Assembly (NCBI GenBank): GCA_944325945.1
Contig: CALVBW010000030.1
Span: 54,299 to 118,298, forward strand
Direction: 5' to 3'
From: Candidatus Gastranaerophilales bacterium
GTDB taxonomy: Bacteria > Cyanobacteriota > Vampirovibrionia > Gastranaerophilales > Gastranaerophilaceae
Length of the DNA stretch: 64,000 nucleotides
A program made the translations under genes and the position numbers. The notes below the pieces were generated by a model. That model was not told where the DNA came from. It saw only the letters and a program-made list of their open reading frames with translations, and ran no database searches. Each line of letters opens with the position of its first letter. Within the stretch, counting starts at the first letter, position 1. Positions 45,975-53,733 of this stretch are shown piece after piece.

Positions 45975-46003
45975 TTGATTTTTATAAAAAATTAAACTAT
46001 AAT
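45975..46003 (+). promoter_or_regulatory. Promoter of prepilin gene at 46 kb
   Basis: TTGATT (45975-45980), 17 bases, TATAAT (45998-46003). Unlike many genes here it has a leader with ribosome site AAGGAG before the ATG at 46037. Confidence 0.65.
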
Positions 46004-46036
46004 ACAAAATAAAAGACTTATAGATAAGGAGAATAT

Positions 46037-46723
46037 ATGAAAAATTACGGATTTACTTTAGCGGAAGTGTTGATTACTTTAGGTATAATCGGCGTTGTTG
46101 CAGCCATGACTATTCCGACTCTGGTTGCAAATTATCAGAAAAAAGTTCTCGTTGCGAAACTACAGCAAACAATATCACTTGTTTCAAACGCAGCTAAATT
46201 ACTTATGGCTGAAGAACAAACATTTAATTTGAATCAGACTTACTTGTATCAGTCAGAAAATCTTACCAAAGAAGATTTTGAAAATTCAGTAGGTAAATTT
46301 TTAAAAACATATTTAAAAGTTGTTAAAACTTGTAACATATTTGATAATAACTTATCTGATTGTATTAACGAAGATTATAAACTTCTTGATGGACAAGATG
46401 GAGCTGCTTATATTGGTGTATGGACATATTATTGTGGTTTATTAAATAATGGTGCCGCTGTTTGTATATATCCATCTAATCAATATATGCCTATAACTTT
46501 GAATATTGATGTTAATGGTAAAAGTGGTCCAAATGTCTGGGGACGTGACGCATTTTCTTTATCTATGAATTATAGTGGAGCAATTGCAGAAACTTTTAAT
46601 AAAGATCAAAACTCAATAGATGCTCGTAAACCTGAACAATGTGGTGTATTTGGTGATCTTACCACATATGCCGGAGGCTGTTACAACAAAATTGTGCAAG
46701 ACGGCTGGAAAATGGATTATTAA
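46037..46723 (+). CDS. Type IV prepilin-like protein
   Basis: A very short leader MKNYG is cleaved before FTLAEVLITLGIIGVVAAMTIPTL, with Gly at -1 and Glu at +5, the full prepilin peptidase site and helical spine. The globular part has cysteines (TCNIF, DCIN, QCGVF) and the motif DVNGKSGPNVWGRDAF, shared with the other three prepilins of the window. It has no poly-G run, and so shows the unswitched form of the family. The XRE gene is divergent from it. Confidence 0.88.
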   Translation: MKNYGFTLAEVLITLGIIGVVAAMTIPTLVANYQKKVLVAKLQQTISLVSNAAKLLMAEEQTFNLNQTYLYQSENLTKEDFENSVGKFLKTYLKVVKTCNIFDNNLSDCINEDYKLLDGQDGAAYIGVWTYYCGLLNNGAAVCIYPSNQYMPITLNIDVNGKSGPNVWGRDAFSLSMNYSGAIAETFNKDQNSIDARKPEQCGVFGDLTTYAGGCYNKIVQDGWKMDY

Positions 46724-46746
46724 TTATTCTTTATAAATACAAAAAT

Positions 46747-46775
46747 AAAAAAAAGAGCCTTTTAAAAAAAGGCTC
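46747..46775 (-). terminator. Terminator of dnaN
   Basis: GAGCCTTTT (46755-46763) pairs with AAAAGGCTC (46767-46775); on the minus strand eight T follow. Confidence 0.82.
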
Positions 46776-46817
46776 AATAATGGATATAAAAACATTACGT
46801 CAAATGACGCAATTCTG

Positions 46818-47939
46818 TTACCTTATCTGAACTGGCATAATCAAACATACGAAATCTTCTTCGCTGTTCGGTCTCAATACCGTTGCAGATAATCCTGTAT
46901 TCAAACCTATTTTAACCTCTTCGCAATCAATATTTTTCAATGCTTCAAGTACATATTTATAATTGAATGCTATTAGTAACGGCTCTGATGTATATTGTAT
47001 ATCAATTTTTTCTTCGGATTTACCGGAATCCGGTGTGTCTGCATTCAAGGTTAATTCATTATCAGCAAAGTTCAATTTTACAATACTTGTCTTTTCATTA
47101 ACCATAATTGATACACGTTCAAGAGCTGATATCAATTGTGAAACATTAACAATTGCTTCTTTCGGGCTTTCTGACGGGATTAACTGATTGTATTTAGGAA
47201 ATTGACCGTCAAGAAGTCTGGAAATTGTCATTGTTCTTTCTGATTTTATTATTAATTTTGTTTTTTCCGTATAAATTCTGACGCTGTCTTCATCAATGTA
47301 GGCACTCATTTTTATGAATTCATTAAGTGTTTTTGCAGGAATAATAAGCTGTTTATTTTTGTTGTCTTTGTTATCAATATGTTCTCTGACACGTGCAAGT
47401 CTGTTTCCGTCAGTTGAGGCTATTTCAAGAACCTGACCTGATATATCGCATACAATACCTGATAAAAGATTGCTTGTTTCATAACCGGCTGCTGCAAAGC
47501 CTGCCTGTCTTACGGCTTTTGAAAACGGTTTTAATTCTATTTCAAAACTTTCTTCATCATTCAAATCAACCGTATAAACTTCCGGCGGAAATTCGTTTGC
47601 AGAAATACCTATTATATCGAATTTTGAATTTTGGCATGTAATATTAACACTTGTTTCGCCTTCCGGCATTTCAAATGTTATTAATTTATTACCCAATTTA
47701 GAAACTATTTCATTCAATGTTTTGGAAGGAAGGGTAATTTTGCCCTGTTCTTCAACTTGAGCATCAACCAGAGCTGTAACTGTTAAATCTAAGTCTGTTG
47801 CAACAAGTCTGATAGTAGCTTTGTCAACAGTTTCTATTAATATATTCATAAATACGGGTTGTAAAGCTTTCATGCTTGTAGCACGTTCTACAATCTTTAT
47901 CCCGTCAAACAAATCTTCTTTTTTTATGACAAATTTCAT
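46818..47939 (-). CDS. dnaN: DNA polymerase III beta sliding clamp
   Basis: The 373-residue protein shows the three-domain clamp pattern: MKFVIKKEDLFDGIKIVERATSMKALQPVFMN at the N-terminus, ISANEFPPE and FAAAGYETSNLLSGI, RLLDGQFPKYNQLIP, and FNYKYVLEALKNI, ending in the conserved CLIMPVQIR. It encircles DNA and tethers the polymerase. AAAAGGAGC precedes the ATG. Its upstream side borders the putative replication origin, as in cyanobacteria. Confidence 0.96.
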   Translation of the reverse strand: MKFVIKKEDLFDGIKIVERATSMKALQPVFMNILIETVDKATIRLVATDLDLTVTALVDAQVEEQGKITLPSKTLNEIVSKLGNKLITFEMPEGETSVNITCQNSKFDIIGISANEFPPEVYTVDLNDEESFEIELKPFSKAVRQAGFAAAGYETSNLLSGIVCDISGQVLEIASTDGNRLARVREHIDNKDNKNKQLIIPAKTLNEFIKMSAYIDEDSVRIYTEKTKLIIKSERTMTISRLLDGQFPKYNQLIPSESPKEAIVNVSQLISALERVSIMVNEKTSIVKLNFADNELTLNADTPDSGKSEEKIDIQYTSEPLLIAFNYKYVLEALKNIDCEEVKIGLNTGLSATVLRPNSEEDFVCLIMPVQIR

Positions 47940-47989
47940 TAAAAGCTCCTTTTATATTATTCCTTTAAAAAAATTTTATAATAAAAAAT

Positions 47990-48320
47990 TTTTCAAAACA
48001 AACTAATGTAAAGAAGTTTAAAAAACTATAGTTCGGGTTATAACTTTTTGTTCAAAATTTTTTTTATTTATTAAATATTATATAAATATAAATAATAATT
48101 TATAAATATAATAGTAATAATAAGCTCTTAATATTTGTAGAAAACGGTTTGAAATGGTTATTATTATTAAATTTTAATAGTAGAAAGTTTTGTAGAAAAA
48201 ATAACAATAAAAATAACAAAATTGTAGAAAACAACAAAAAATAAAAATGTTTGTAGAAAACTCATGAGTTTTCTACCGCATTTAACATGTTTTTCTACAG
48301 CAATACATCAATCGGATGAT
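47990..48320. other. Candidate replication origin (oriC): DnaA-box-like cluster and AT-rich region
   Basis: The 434-base gap between dnaN and the next gene has an almost pure A/T stretch (about 48050-48130) and then a cluster of the 9-mer TTTTCTACA. Exact copies, on the minus strand, lie at 48136-48144, 48191-48199, 48223-48231 and 48252-48260, with one on the plus strand at 48291-48299. One-base and two-base variants lie at 48269-48277 and 48179-48187. The 9-mer differs by one base from the cyanobacterial DnaA box TTTTCCACA. Cluster, AT-rich unwinding-type region and dnaN neighbour together suggest oriC. Confidence 0.7.
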
Positions 48321-48373
48321 TTTTTTAAGATTTCTTTTAAAATATCCGTTATTATTAAAAAAGGAGGTATTTT

Positions 48374-48739
48374 ATGTTTAATTCGGTAAATAATCCATTT
48401 AACAGAAAAATAGAATCATCAACATCCTCTGACAGTAATAAACACCAGCAGCCAAGAGAACAAAAGCAGGAAGAAAAAAAATACCTCGAACAGGAAGAAC
48501 AGGACGAAGTAAAAATCGGCGGACTTCCTTTGTTGACAGAAGATGAAGTTCTTATGATGACAAAATCATACATAAATAATTTAAAAGCCGAACACGAAGA
48601 TAACCCTAAAATAATAAATAAATTAGACAAATTTCTTGAAAAATTTGACGTCCAAAAATTTATGAAAAAAAATCCGAATATGACCAGTCCGGATTTTTAT
48701 ATGGTAATATATAATGAGACAGAAGGACTGGTTAAATGA
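48374..48739 (+). CDS. Hypothetical charged protein
   Basis: AAAGGAGG lies eight bases before the ATG. The 121-residue protein has a Gln/Glu-rich disordered or coiled segment (about residues 20-50) and a C-terminal helical part (LTEDEVLMMTKSYINNLKAEH, KKNPNMTSPDFYMVIYNETE). No family recognised. It overlaps the DUF486 gene by four bases and is the first gene beyond the putative origin. Confidence 0.65.
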   Translation: MFNSVNNPFNRKIESSTSSDSNKHQQPREQKQEEKKYLEQEEQDEVKIGGLPLLTEDEVLMMTKSYINNLKAEHEDNPKIINKLDKFLEKFDVQKFMKKNPNMTSPDFYMVIYNETEGLVK

Positions 48740-49077
48740 TAAAATACATAGCGCCCATTGTACTTTTAACAATATCAAATGTTTTTATGACATTTGCCTG
48801 GTACGGACATTTAAGGTTTAAACAAACAGCATTGATAATTGTAATTCTTGCAAGCTGGGGAATTGCTTTTTTTGAATACTGTTTTCAAGTTCCGGCAAAC
48901 AGAATCGGTTATGATGTCTATAACGCAGCTCAGCTGAAAACAATTCAGGAAGTTATTACACTTCTTGTTTTTAGCGGATTTTCTGTCTGGTACCTGAAGG
49001 AGCAATTCCGGTGGAATTATCTTGTAGGTTTTTTATTCATAATCCTTGCGGTATTTTTTATTTTTAAGAAATGGTAA
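48736..49077 (+). CDS. DUF486 (DMT-superfamily) small membrane protein
   Basis: The 113-residue protein has four hydrophobic spans, with NVFMTFAWYGHLRFK and EYCFQVPANRIGY, which are the DUF486 signatures. The family belongs to the drug/metabolite transporter group; no substrate is known. It overlaps the hypothetical gene upstream and converges on aroB with a 14-base overlap of the ends. Confidence 0.88.
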   Translation: MIKYIAPIVLLTISNVFMTFAWYGHLRFKQTALIIVILASWGIAFFEYCFQVPANRIGYDVYNAAQLKTIQEVITLLVFSGFSVWYLKEQFRWNYLVGFLFIILAVFFIFKKW

Positions 49078-50131
49078 GTAATTCATTAAAATTAAATTCT
49101 TTAACTGTTGAATAATCCACCGGCAGAATAAATCTTATAAAATCTGAAGAAGCTTTTTTGTCTGTCTTCATGAGCGGAATAACTTTTTTCATATCAAATG
49201 CGGGTATTTGTTTGAAGTTGAATTTTTTAACTACATCCTGCATAAAAAACATATAATTTTTGTCAATAAGATTATTTTTCAAAGCAAGATTAAATGCAAA
49301 ATAAATTCCTGCAACCACACATTCACCGTGAGTGTATTTTTTGTATTTTGTAAGTTTTTCAATAGCATGACCGTAGGTGTGGCCAAAGTTTAAAATTCTT
49401 CTTAATCCTGATTCTTTTTCGTCATTTTCCACAACGGAAATTTTTAAAGAAATACAAATTTTAATCAATTCTTTTAATGTTGTCATATCATAATCGAGAA
49501 TTTTTTTATAATTTGCATCCAAAAAATTAATAAGGTTGAAGTCATCGGAACACATGCAGCTTTTTTCAATAAATGCGTATTTTACAACTTCACCAAGTCC
49601 TGTTTTAAAATTTCTTTCATCAAGAGTTTTCAAGAAATTTGTATTTATAATTACCGCTTTCGGCTGGTAAAAAGATCCGATAAGGTTTTTTCCGAAAGAA
49701 GAATTCACGGCGGTTTTTCCCCCGACGGAACTGTCAACACATGCAAGAAGAGTTGTCGGGACTTGAATAAAGTCAATTCCGCGCATATAACTTGATGCCG
49801 CAAAACCTGCAATATCACCGGCAACACCGCCCCCAACAGCAATGATTGCATCTTCACGGGTTAATTTTTTTTCAAGACAAAATTTGAGTATTTTTTCGTA
49901 ATTTTTTAAATTTTTTTGTTCTTCGCCGTCTTTTAAAATAAATTTATCTTCTTTTTCAAATCCGAGCAGATTACCGTATAACTTATCAACTTTTTGTGAA
50001 ATAACAACAACAAATTTTTTTCCTTTTAAATAAGAAAAGATTTGATTTTTTAATTCTTTTATATCGTTATTTTCAATAATAATCGGATAACTTTTTTCGT
50101 TTTCTTTAATTTTTACGGTTAAAGTAATCAT
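49064..50131 (-). CDS. aroB: 3-dehydroquinate synthase
   Basis: The 355-residue protein has the NAD-binding GEEQKNLKNYEKIL, GGGVAGDIAGFAASSYMRGI, PTTLLACVDSSVGGKTAVN and the zinc ligands in FGHTYGHAIE and GECVVAGI. It turns DAHP into 3-dehydroquinate, the second shikimate-pathway step. It overlaps aroK by four bases, giving an aroK-aroB operon. Confidence 0.96.
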   Translation of the reverse strand: MITLTVKIKENEKSYPIIIENNDIKELKNQIFSYLKGKKFVVVISQKVDKLYGNLLGFEKEDKFILKDGEEQKNLKNYEKILKFCLEKKLTREDAIIAVGGGVAGDIAGFAASSYMRGIDFIQVPTTLLACVDSSVGGKTAVNSSFGKNLIGSFYQPKAVIINTNFLKTLDERNFKTGLGEVVKYAFIEKSCMCSDDFNLINFLDANYKKILDYDMTTLKELIKICISLKISVVENDEKESGLRRILNFGHTYGHAIEKLTKYKKYTHGECVVAGIYFAFNLALKNNLIDKNYMFFMQDVVKKFNFKQIPAFDMKKVIPLMKTDKKASSDFIRFILPVDYSTVKEFNFNELLTIS

Positions 50132-50631
50132 TTAATAACCCTCATAATTTTATTAACGACTTCATCAGGCGTTTTGTCACAGGTGTCAACGGTGAATTGA
50201 GCCTTTTCGTAATTTCCGGCGCGTTTTTTTAATATAAAAGCAATAGAATCAACAGAAAAATTTTTATGCAAAAGAGGTCTGTGGATTTCGGATTTTATAC
50301 GCTGAAAGATACATCCGGGAGTTGCTTTTAAATAAATAACAATACCGTATTTTTTAAGAATTTTTCTTGTTTCTTCATCCTCAAAAGCCCCTCCGCCAAG
50401 CGCCATAACCAAATTTTTATGACCTGCAAATTCAAATATTTTTAACTTTTCTATTTTTCTGAAATACTGTTCTCCGAATTCGTTAAAAATATTTGTGACA
50501 GTCATGTTTTCGGATTTTTCAAGTTCTTTATCAATATCAATAAAATCATATCCGATTTTTTTTGCCAAAAGCTCACCTGCGGTAGTTTTTCCGCACCCCA
50601 TCATTCCCGTTAAAACAATTAAACTCTTCAT
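50128..50631 (-). CDS. aroK: Shikimate kinase
   Basis: The 167-residue protein has the P-loop GMMGCGKTTAGELLAKK, the shikimate-binding FIDIDKELE and FRKIEKLK, the GGGAFED turn and the lid (RPLLHK). It phosphorylates shikimate. The start has no ribosome site; TAAAAT (extended by TG) ends six bases before the ATG. It is divergent from der with a 36-base gap. Confidence 0.94.
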   Translation of the reverse strand: MKSLIVLTGMMGCGKTTAGELLAKKIGYDFIDIDKELEKSENMTVTNIFNEFGEQYFRKIEKLKIFEFAGHKNLVMALGGGAFEDEETRKILKKYGIVIYLKATPGCIFQRIKSEIHRPLLHKNFSVDSIAFILKKRAGNYEKAQFTVDTCDKTPDEVVNKIMRVIK

Positions 50632-50667
50632 GGTGTAATTTTAACATAAACATGGTATACTAAGTTT
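50632..50667. promoter_or_regulatory. Overlapping divergent promoters of aroK and der
   Basis: The 36-base gap holds TATACT (50656-50661, preceded by TGG) for der and TAAAAT (50643-50638, minus strand, preceded by TGT) for aroK. Each ends six bases before its ATG. The -35 regions must reach into the opposing gene's first bases. Confidence 0.7.
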
Positions 50668-51996
50668 ATGAAAAGAAAACCAATAGTTGCAATAGTGGGA
50701 AGACCAAATGTCGGAAAATCAACCTTTGTAAATCGTCTTGTCGGCGCAAGAAACTCAATTGTAGACGATTTGCCTGGTGTTACCCGTGACAGAATTTACT
50801 TTGATGTTGAGTGGCAGAATAAAGTTTTCACATGTATTGATACCGGCGGAATTGTTCCCGGAGATGAAGATGAAATTATGCTTTCTATTTTTGATCAGGC
50901 AAAAATAGCTTGTGATGAAGCGGATAAAATAATTTTTCTTGTTGACGGAAAAGAAGGTGTTAATCCTGTTGATTATGATATTGCAAATATTTTAAGACAA
51001 ACAGACAAACCGGTTTTTCTTGCGGTAAATAAGCTTGATAACCCGAATTCACAATATATGACAAGTGATTTTTATTCACTTGCAATAGGGGAACCTATAG
51101 GAATTTCAGCACTACATGGTTCCGGCGGTGTGGGTGACTTGTTAGATCTTATAACAGAAGATTTTGAGATTGACGAAAACCCTGAAAAAGACGAAACAAT
51201 AAAGATAGCAATAGTCGGCAGACCAAATGCCGGTAAATCTTCAATTGTTAATGCATTGTTGAATGAAGAAAGAGTTATTGTTTCCGATATATCAGGAACA
51301 ACAAGGGACAGTATTGATGCAAAGATTAATTATAAAGACAAAGAATTTGTAATAGTTGATACAGCAGGCATCAGAAAGAAATCAAAAGTCGATTGGGGTG
51401 TGGAAAAGTTTGCCGTCGACAGAGCCATCCGCTCAATTCGGGATTGTGATGTTGCAGTTCTTGTAATTGACGCTACTCAGGGAATTTCAGATCAGGATAA
51501 AAAGATTTCATCAATCATAACGGATGCAGGGAAAGGTTTGATTGTTGCGATTAACAAATGGGATTTGATAGAAGACAAAAAATCAAATACTATTAATCAG
51601 TTTGATAAAAAACTTGCAAACGATATACCTTTTTTGGACTTTGCACCGAAAATTTATATCAGCGCTGTAACCAAACAAAGGTTAAATCAGATTTTTGAAA
51701 AGGCGCAGGAAGTTTATGAGCAGTCTACAAAACGAGTTTCAACAGGTTTGTTGAATAAGATTGTGAACGAAGCCTATACTCTTAACCCGCCGCAAAGTGT
51801 TAAAAATAAACGTTTGAAGATTTTATATTCAACACAGATTAATGTTCAACCTCCGACATTTATAATTTTTGCGAACAATGCCGACTTATTAAAAGATCAT
51901 TATAAGCGTTATTTAGAAAACAAATTGCGCGAGGCGTTCGGATTTTTCGGGACACCGATAAGGATTTCTGTCAGGGAAAGAAAAGACAGAAAATAA
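50668..51996 (+). CDS. der: Ribosome assembly GTPase Der (EngA)
   Basis: The 442-residue protein has two tandem G domains (GRPNVGKST...NKLD, and GRPNAGKSS...NKWD) and a C-terminal KH-like domain ending GTPIRISVRERKDR. The double G domain is diagnostic for Der, which matures the 50S subunit. No ribosome site precedes the ATG. Confidence 0.97.
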   Translation: MKRKPIVAIVGRPNVGKSTFVNRLVGARNSIVDDLPGVTRDRIYFDVEWQNKVFTCIDTGGIVPGDEDEIMLSIFDQAKIACDEADKIIFLVDGKEGVNPVDYDIANILRQTDKPVFLAVNKLDNPNSQYMTSDFYSLAIGEPIGISALHGSGGVGDLLDLITEDFEIDENPEKDETIKIAIVGRPNAGKSSIVNALLNEERVIVSDISGTTRDSIDAKINYKDKEFVIVDTAGIRKKSKVDWGVEKFAVDRAIRSIRDCDVAVLVIDATQGISDQDKKISSIITDAGKGLIVAINKWDLIEDKKSNTINQFDKKLANDIPFLDFAPKIYISAVTKQRLNQIFEKAQEVYEQSTKRVSTGLLNKIVNEAYTLNPPQSVKNKRLKILYSTQINVQPPTFIIFANNADLLKDHYKRYLENKLREAFGFFGTPIRISVRERKDRK

Positions 51997-52065
51997 AAAA
52001 TTCAAATAAGTATTGCAAAAATCAAAAATAATTGTTAGTATAAAGATTACAAAAAGGAGAAAAGA

Positions 52066-53198
52066 ATGGGTAATAAAAAGTTTAAAAATCTCGGGGGGGG
52101 ACGACTCTCCTAGCCAGCGTAGCCGCTGGACCCGACCAACAGGAAGTTGGAGAAAATTTAACGGGTCATGAAATTAACAAGGGTTCTGGCGGTATACGTT
52201 GGAAAAAGATACTAAGATACTATGATACTAAGGCAGTAAGAGGTAACTGTCGATTAGTAAATCCGACCTACAAGAAACTCAAGAGATTCTTCGTCGGTGC
52301 TCAGAATGACAAAAATACAATCCCTCGCCTTACGGGTGAGGGATTAAGGGAGAGGGGGCTATCAGCTCATGATGAGACCCTGCGGGAAAACCGGACATTT
52401 TTCACAAAATCGGAGATTTTGGAAAAAGTAGTCAAACGAGTTCAGGGTGACAAAATCGAGAGCGAAGCTCACGGAAAATTCTTAGTGCCTTACAGTCTTA
52501 GTAACTTAGTATCTTCTAAAAAAGCCGCGTTTACTCTTGCAGAAATCTTAATCACCCTCGCCATAATCGGCATTGTAGCAGCAATGACAATTCCGACATT
52601 GATTAGCAATTACAGGCAAAAAGCTTTGGATAATCAGTTTAAAAAGACCTATGCTATGCTTAATCAAGTTTTATTAAAAGTACAGGGCGACTTTGGATAT
52701 CCTCCGAAATGTTATGCTTCGGGTGAGAATACATCAGAAATAAGTGAATGCCTTGCCTATAGGGATAAGTTTATAGAGGAATTAAGAGTTGCAAGAATTT
52801 GTGAAAACAGGGCTTATGAAAATGGTTGTATTGCAAAGTATAATGGTTTTGATACTTTAATAAAAGATCAGCACAAAGATGACGAAGACTATGATGAAGA
52901 TTACTGGCAGGATTATGCGACTCGAAATTGCGGCGGTTTTAACCAAACTGAAATTTTAAATAACAAAAAAGTTTATGTTCTTGCCGATGGTACAATATTA
53001 TTTTTCTTTAGTAGTTATTTTTATATATTAGCAGTTGATATAAACGGAAAACAAGGTCCCAACAAATGGGGACATGATTTATTTGTTTTTACTGTTACAA
53101 ATTCAGATAATAATTACAAATTCCGTCACGGTTATTGCATGAAGGCAGAAGATAACGGGCTGACAACAGAACAAATGTTAAAAAAATTATTTAACTAA
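52066..53198 (+). CDS. Type IV prepilin-like protein with poly-G frameshift and long leader (locus B)
   Basis: AAAAAGGAGAAAAG precedes the ATG at 52066; a G8 run (52093-52100) then leaves it one base out of the long frame. With one more G the frame is open from the ATG to the stop at 53198. The prepilin signature AAFTLAEILITLAIIGIVAAMTIPTL begins only at about residue 154, with Ala at -1. The leader is built from repeat-like DNA with hairpins. Internal starts are possible (TTG at 52419, or a GTG near 52486). The globular part has DINGKQGPNKWGHDLF. Function as a pilin or pseudopilin is inferred from the signature. Confidence 0.75.
52093..52100 (+). repeat. Poly-G contingency tract in prepilin locus B
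   Basis: Eight G followed by A, in the place where loci A and C have nine G, directly before CGACTC. The total of nine bases is the same in all three. Confidence 0.85.
52208..52517 (+). repeat. Repeat-like insertion inside the locus B leader
   Basis: The segment begins with tandem GATACTAAGATACTATG-like words and ends with the imperfect inverse (CTTAGTAACTTAGTATCTTC). Inside are small palindromes: ATTCT...AGAAT around 52286-52307, CCCTC...GAGGG around 52322-52341, and GAGC-GAA-GCTC near 52459-52470. Composition is more GC-rich than the genes around it. It looks like one or more mobile palindromic elements that settled in frame. Confidence 0.6.
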
Positions 53199-53587
53199 GG
53201 TGTTGTTTTTTTAAAAAGACCTGTTAATGATTTCCAGCCGGCTTTAATACCATCCCATGCAATTTGGGGTAAAGCTTTTATATTCGCCCAGGTAATTTTA
53301 CCTGCCAGATTTTTAACAAATTTAAGTTTAGAAGCACCAAAAATTATTCCGGCCGTTGCCATAAGACCGAAAAGCCACTTTTTCCAGGCAGGATTGCCGG
53401 TTTTTGGTTTGCTGGGTTTAAATTCATCAGTTTTAGGCTGATTATTCATTTGCGGTAAAGTATCAGGAATGGTTTCCAGAGCCGGATTACCGTAATATCT
53501 CGGTCGGGTTCCCATTATGTATGCCGGTGCGTCAAAATCTATTACACCTGCTGAGGCTAATGCATCTAAATCATTTATCCAGGACAT
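53195..53587 (-). CDS. Hypothetical protein with one membrane-like segment
   Basis: The start at 53587 follows AAAGGAG and gives MSWINDLDALASAGVIDFDAP; the frame runs on to 53638. The product of about 130 residues has a proline-rich middle (ETIPDTLPQMNNQPK) and one hydrophobic stretch (WLFGLMATAGIIFGAS), then a lysine- and tryptophan-rich tail. Not recognised. Its end overlaps the prepilin stop by four bases. Confidence 0.6.
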   Translation of the reverse strand: MSWINDLDALASAGVIDFDAPAYIMGTRPRYYGNPALETIPDTLPQMNNQPKTDEFKPSKPKTGNPAWKKWLFGLMATAGIIFGASKLKFVKNLAGKITWANIKALPQIAWDGIKAGWKSLTGLFKKTTP

Positions 53588-53733
53588 ACCTACTCCTTTA
53601 CATGTATATAAAGTTATTTTTGTTGTAAAAATTGCCATAAAACAAAAAGTTTGTAAATTTTTTGTGATATAATTGATTTGAGGCTATACTCCCAATCTTT
53701 TTAAGGAGATTGAATTTTTTGAAGGGAAAATAA

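Noticed and set aside
48130..48300. TGTAGAAAA repeats as a CRISPR array
   Set aside because: The repeats are nine bases, irregularly spaced and occur in both orientations; there are no spacers of constant length and no cas genes.
52419..52421. TTG at 52419 as the true start of prepilin locus B
   Set aside because: No ribosome site precedes it, it still leaves a leader of about 37 residues, and the frame is open far upstream to a well-placed ATG and ribosome site. It remains a fallback if the upstream leader is not translated.
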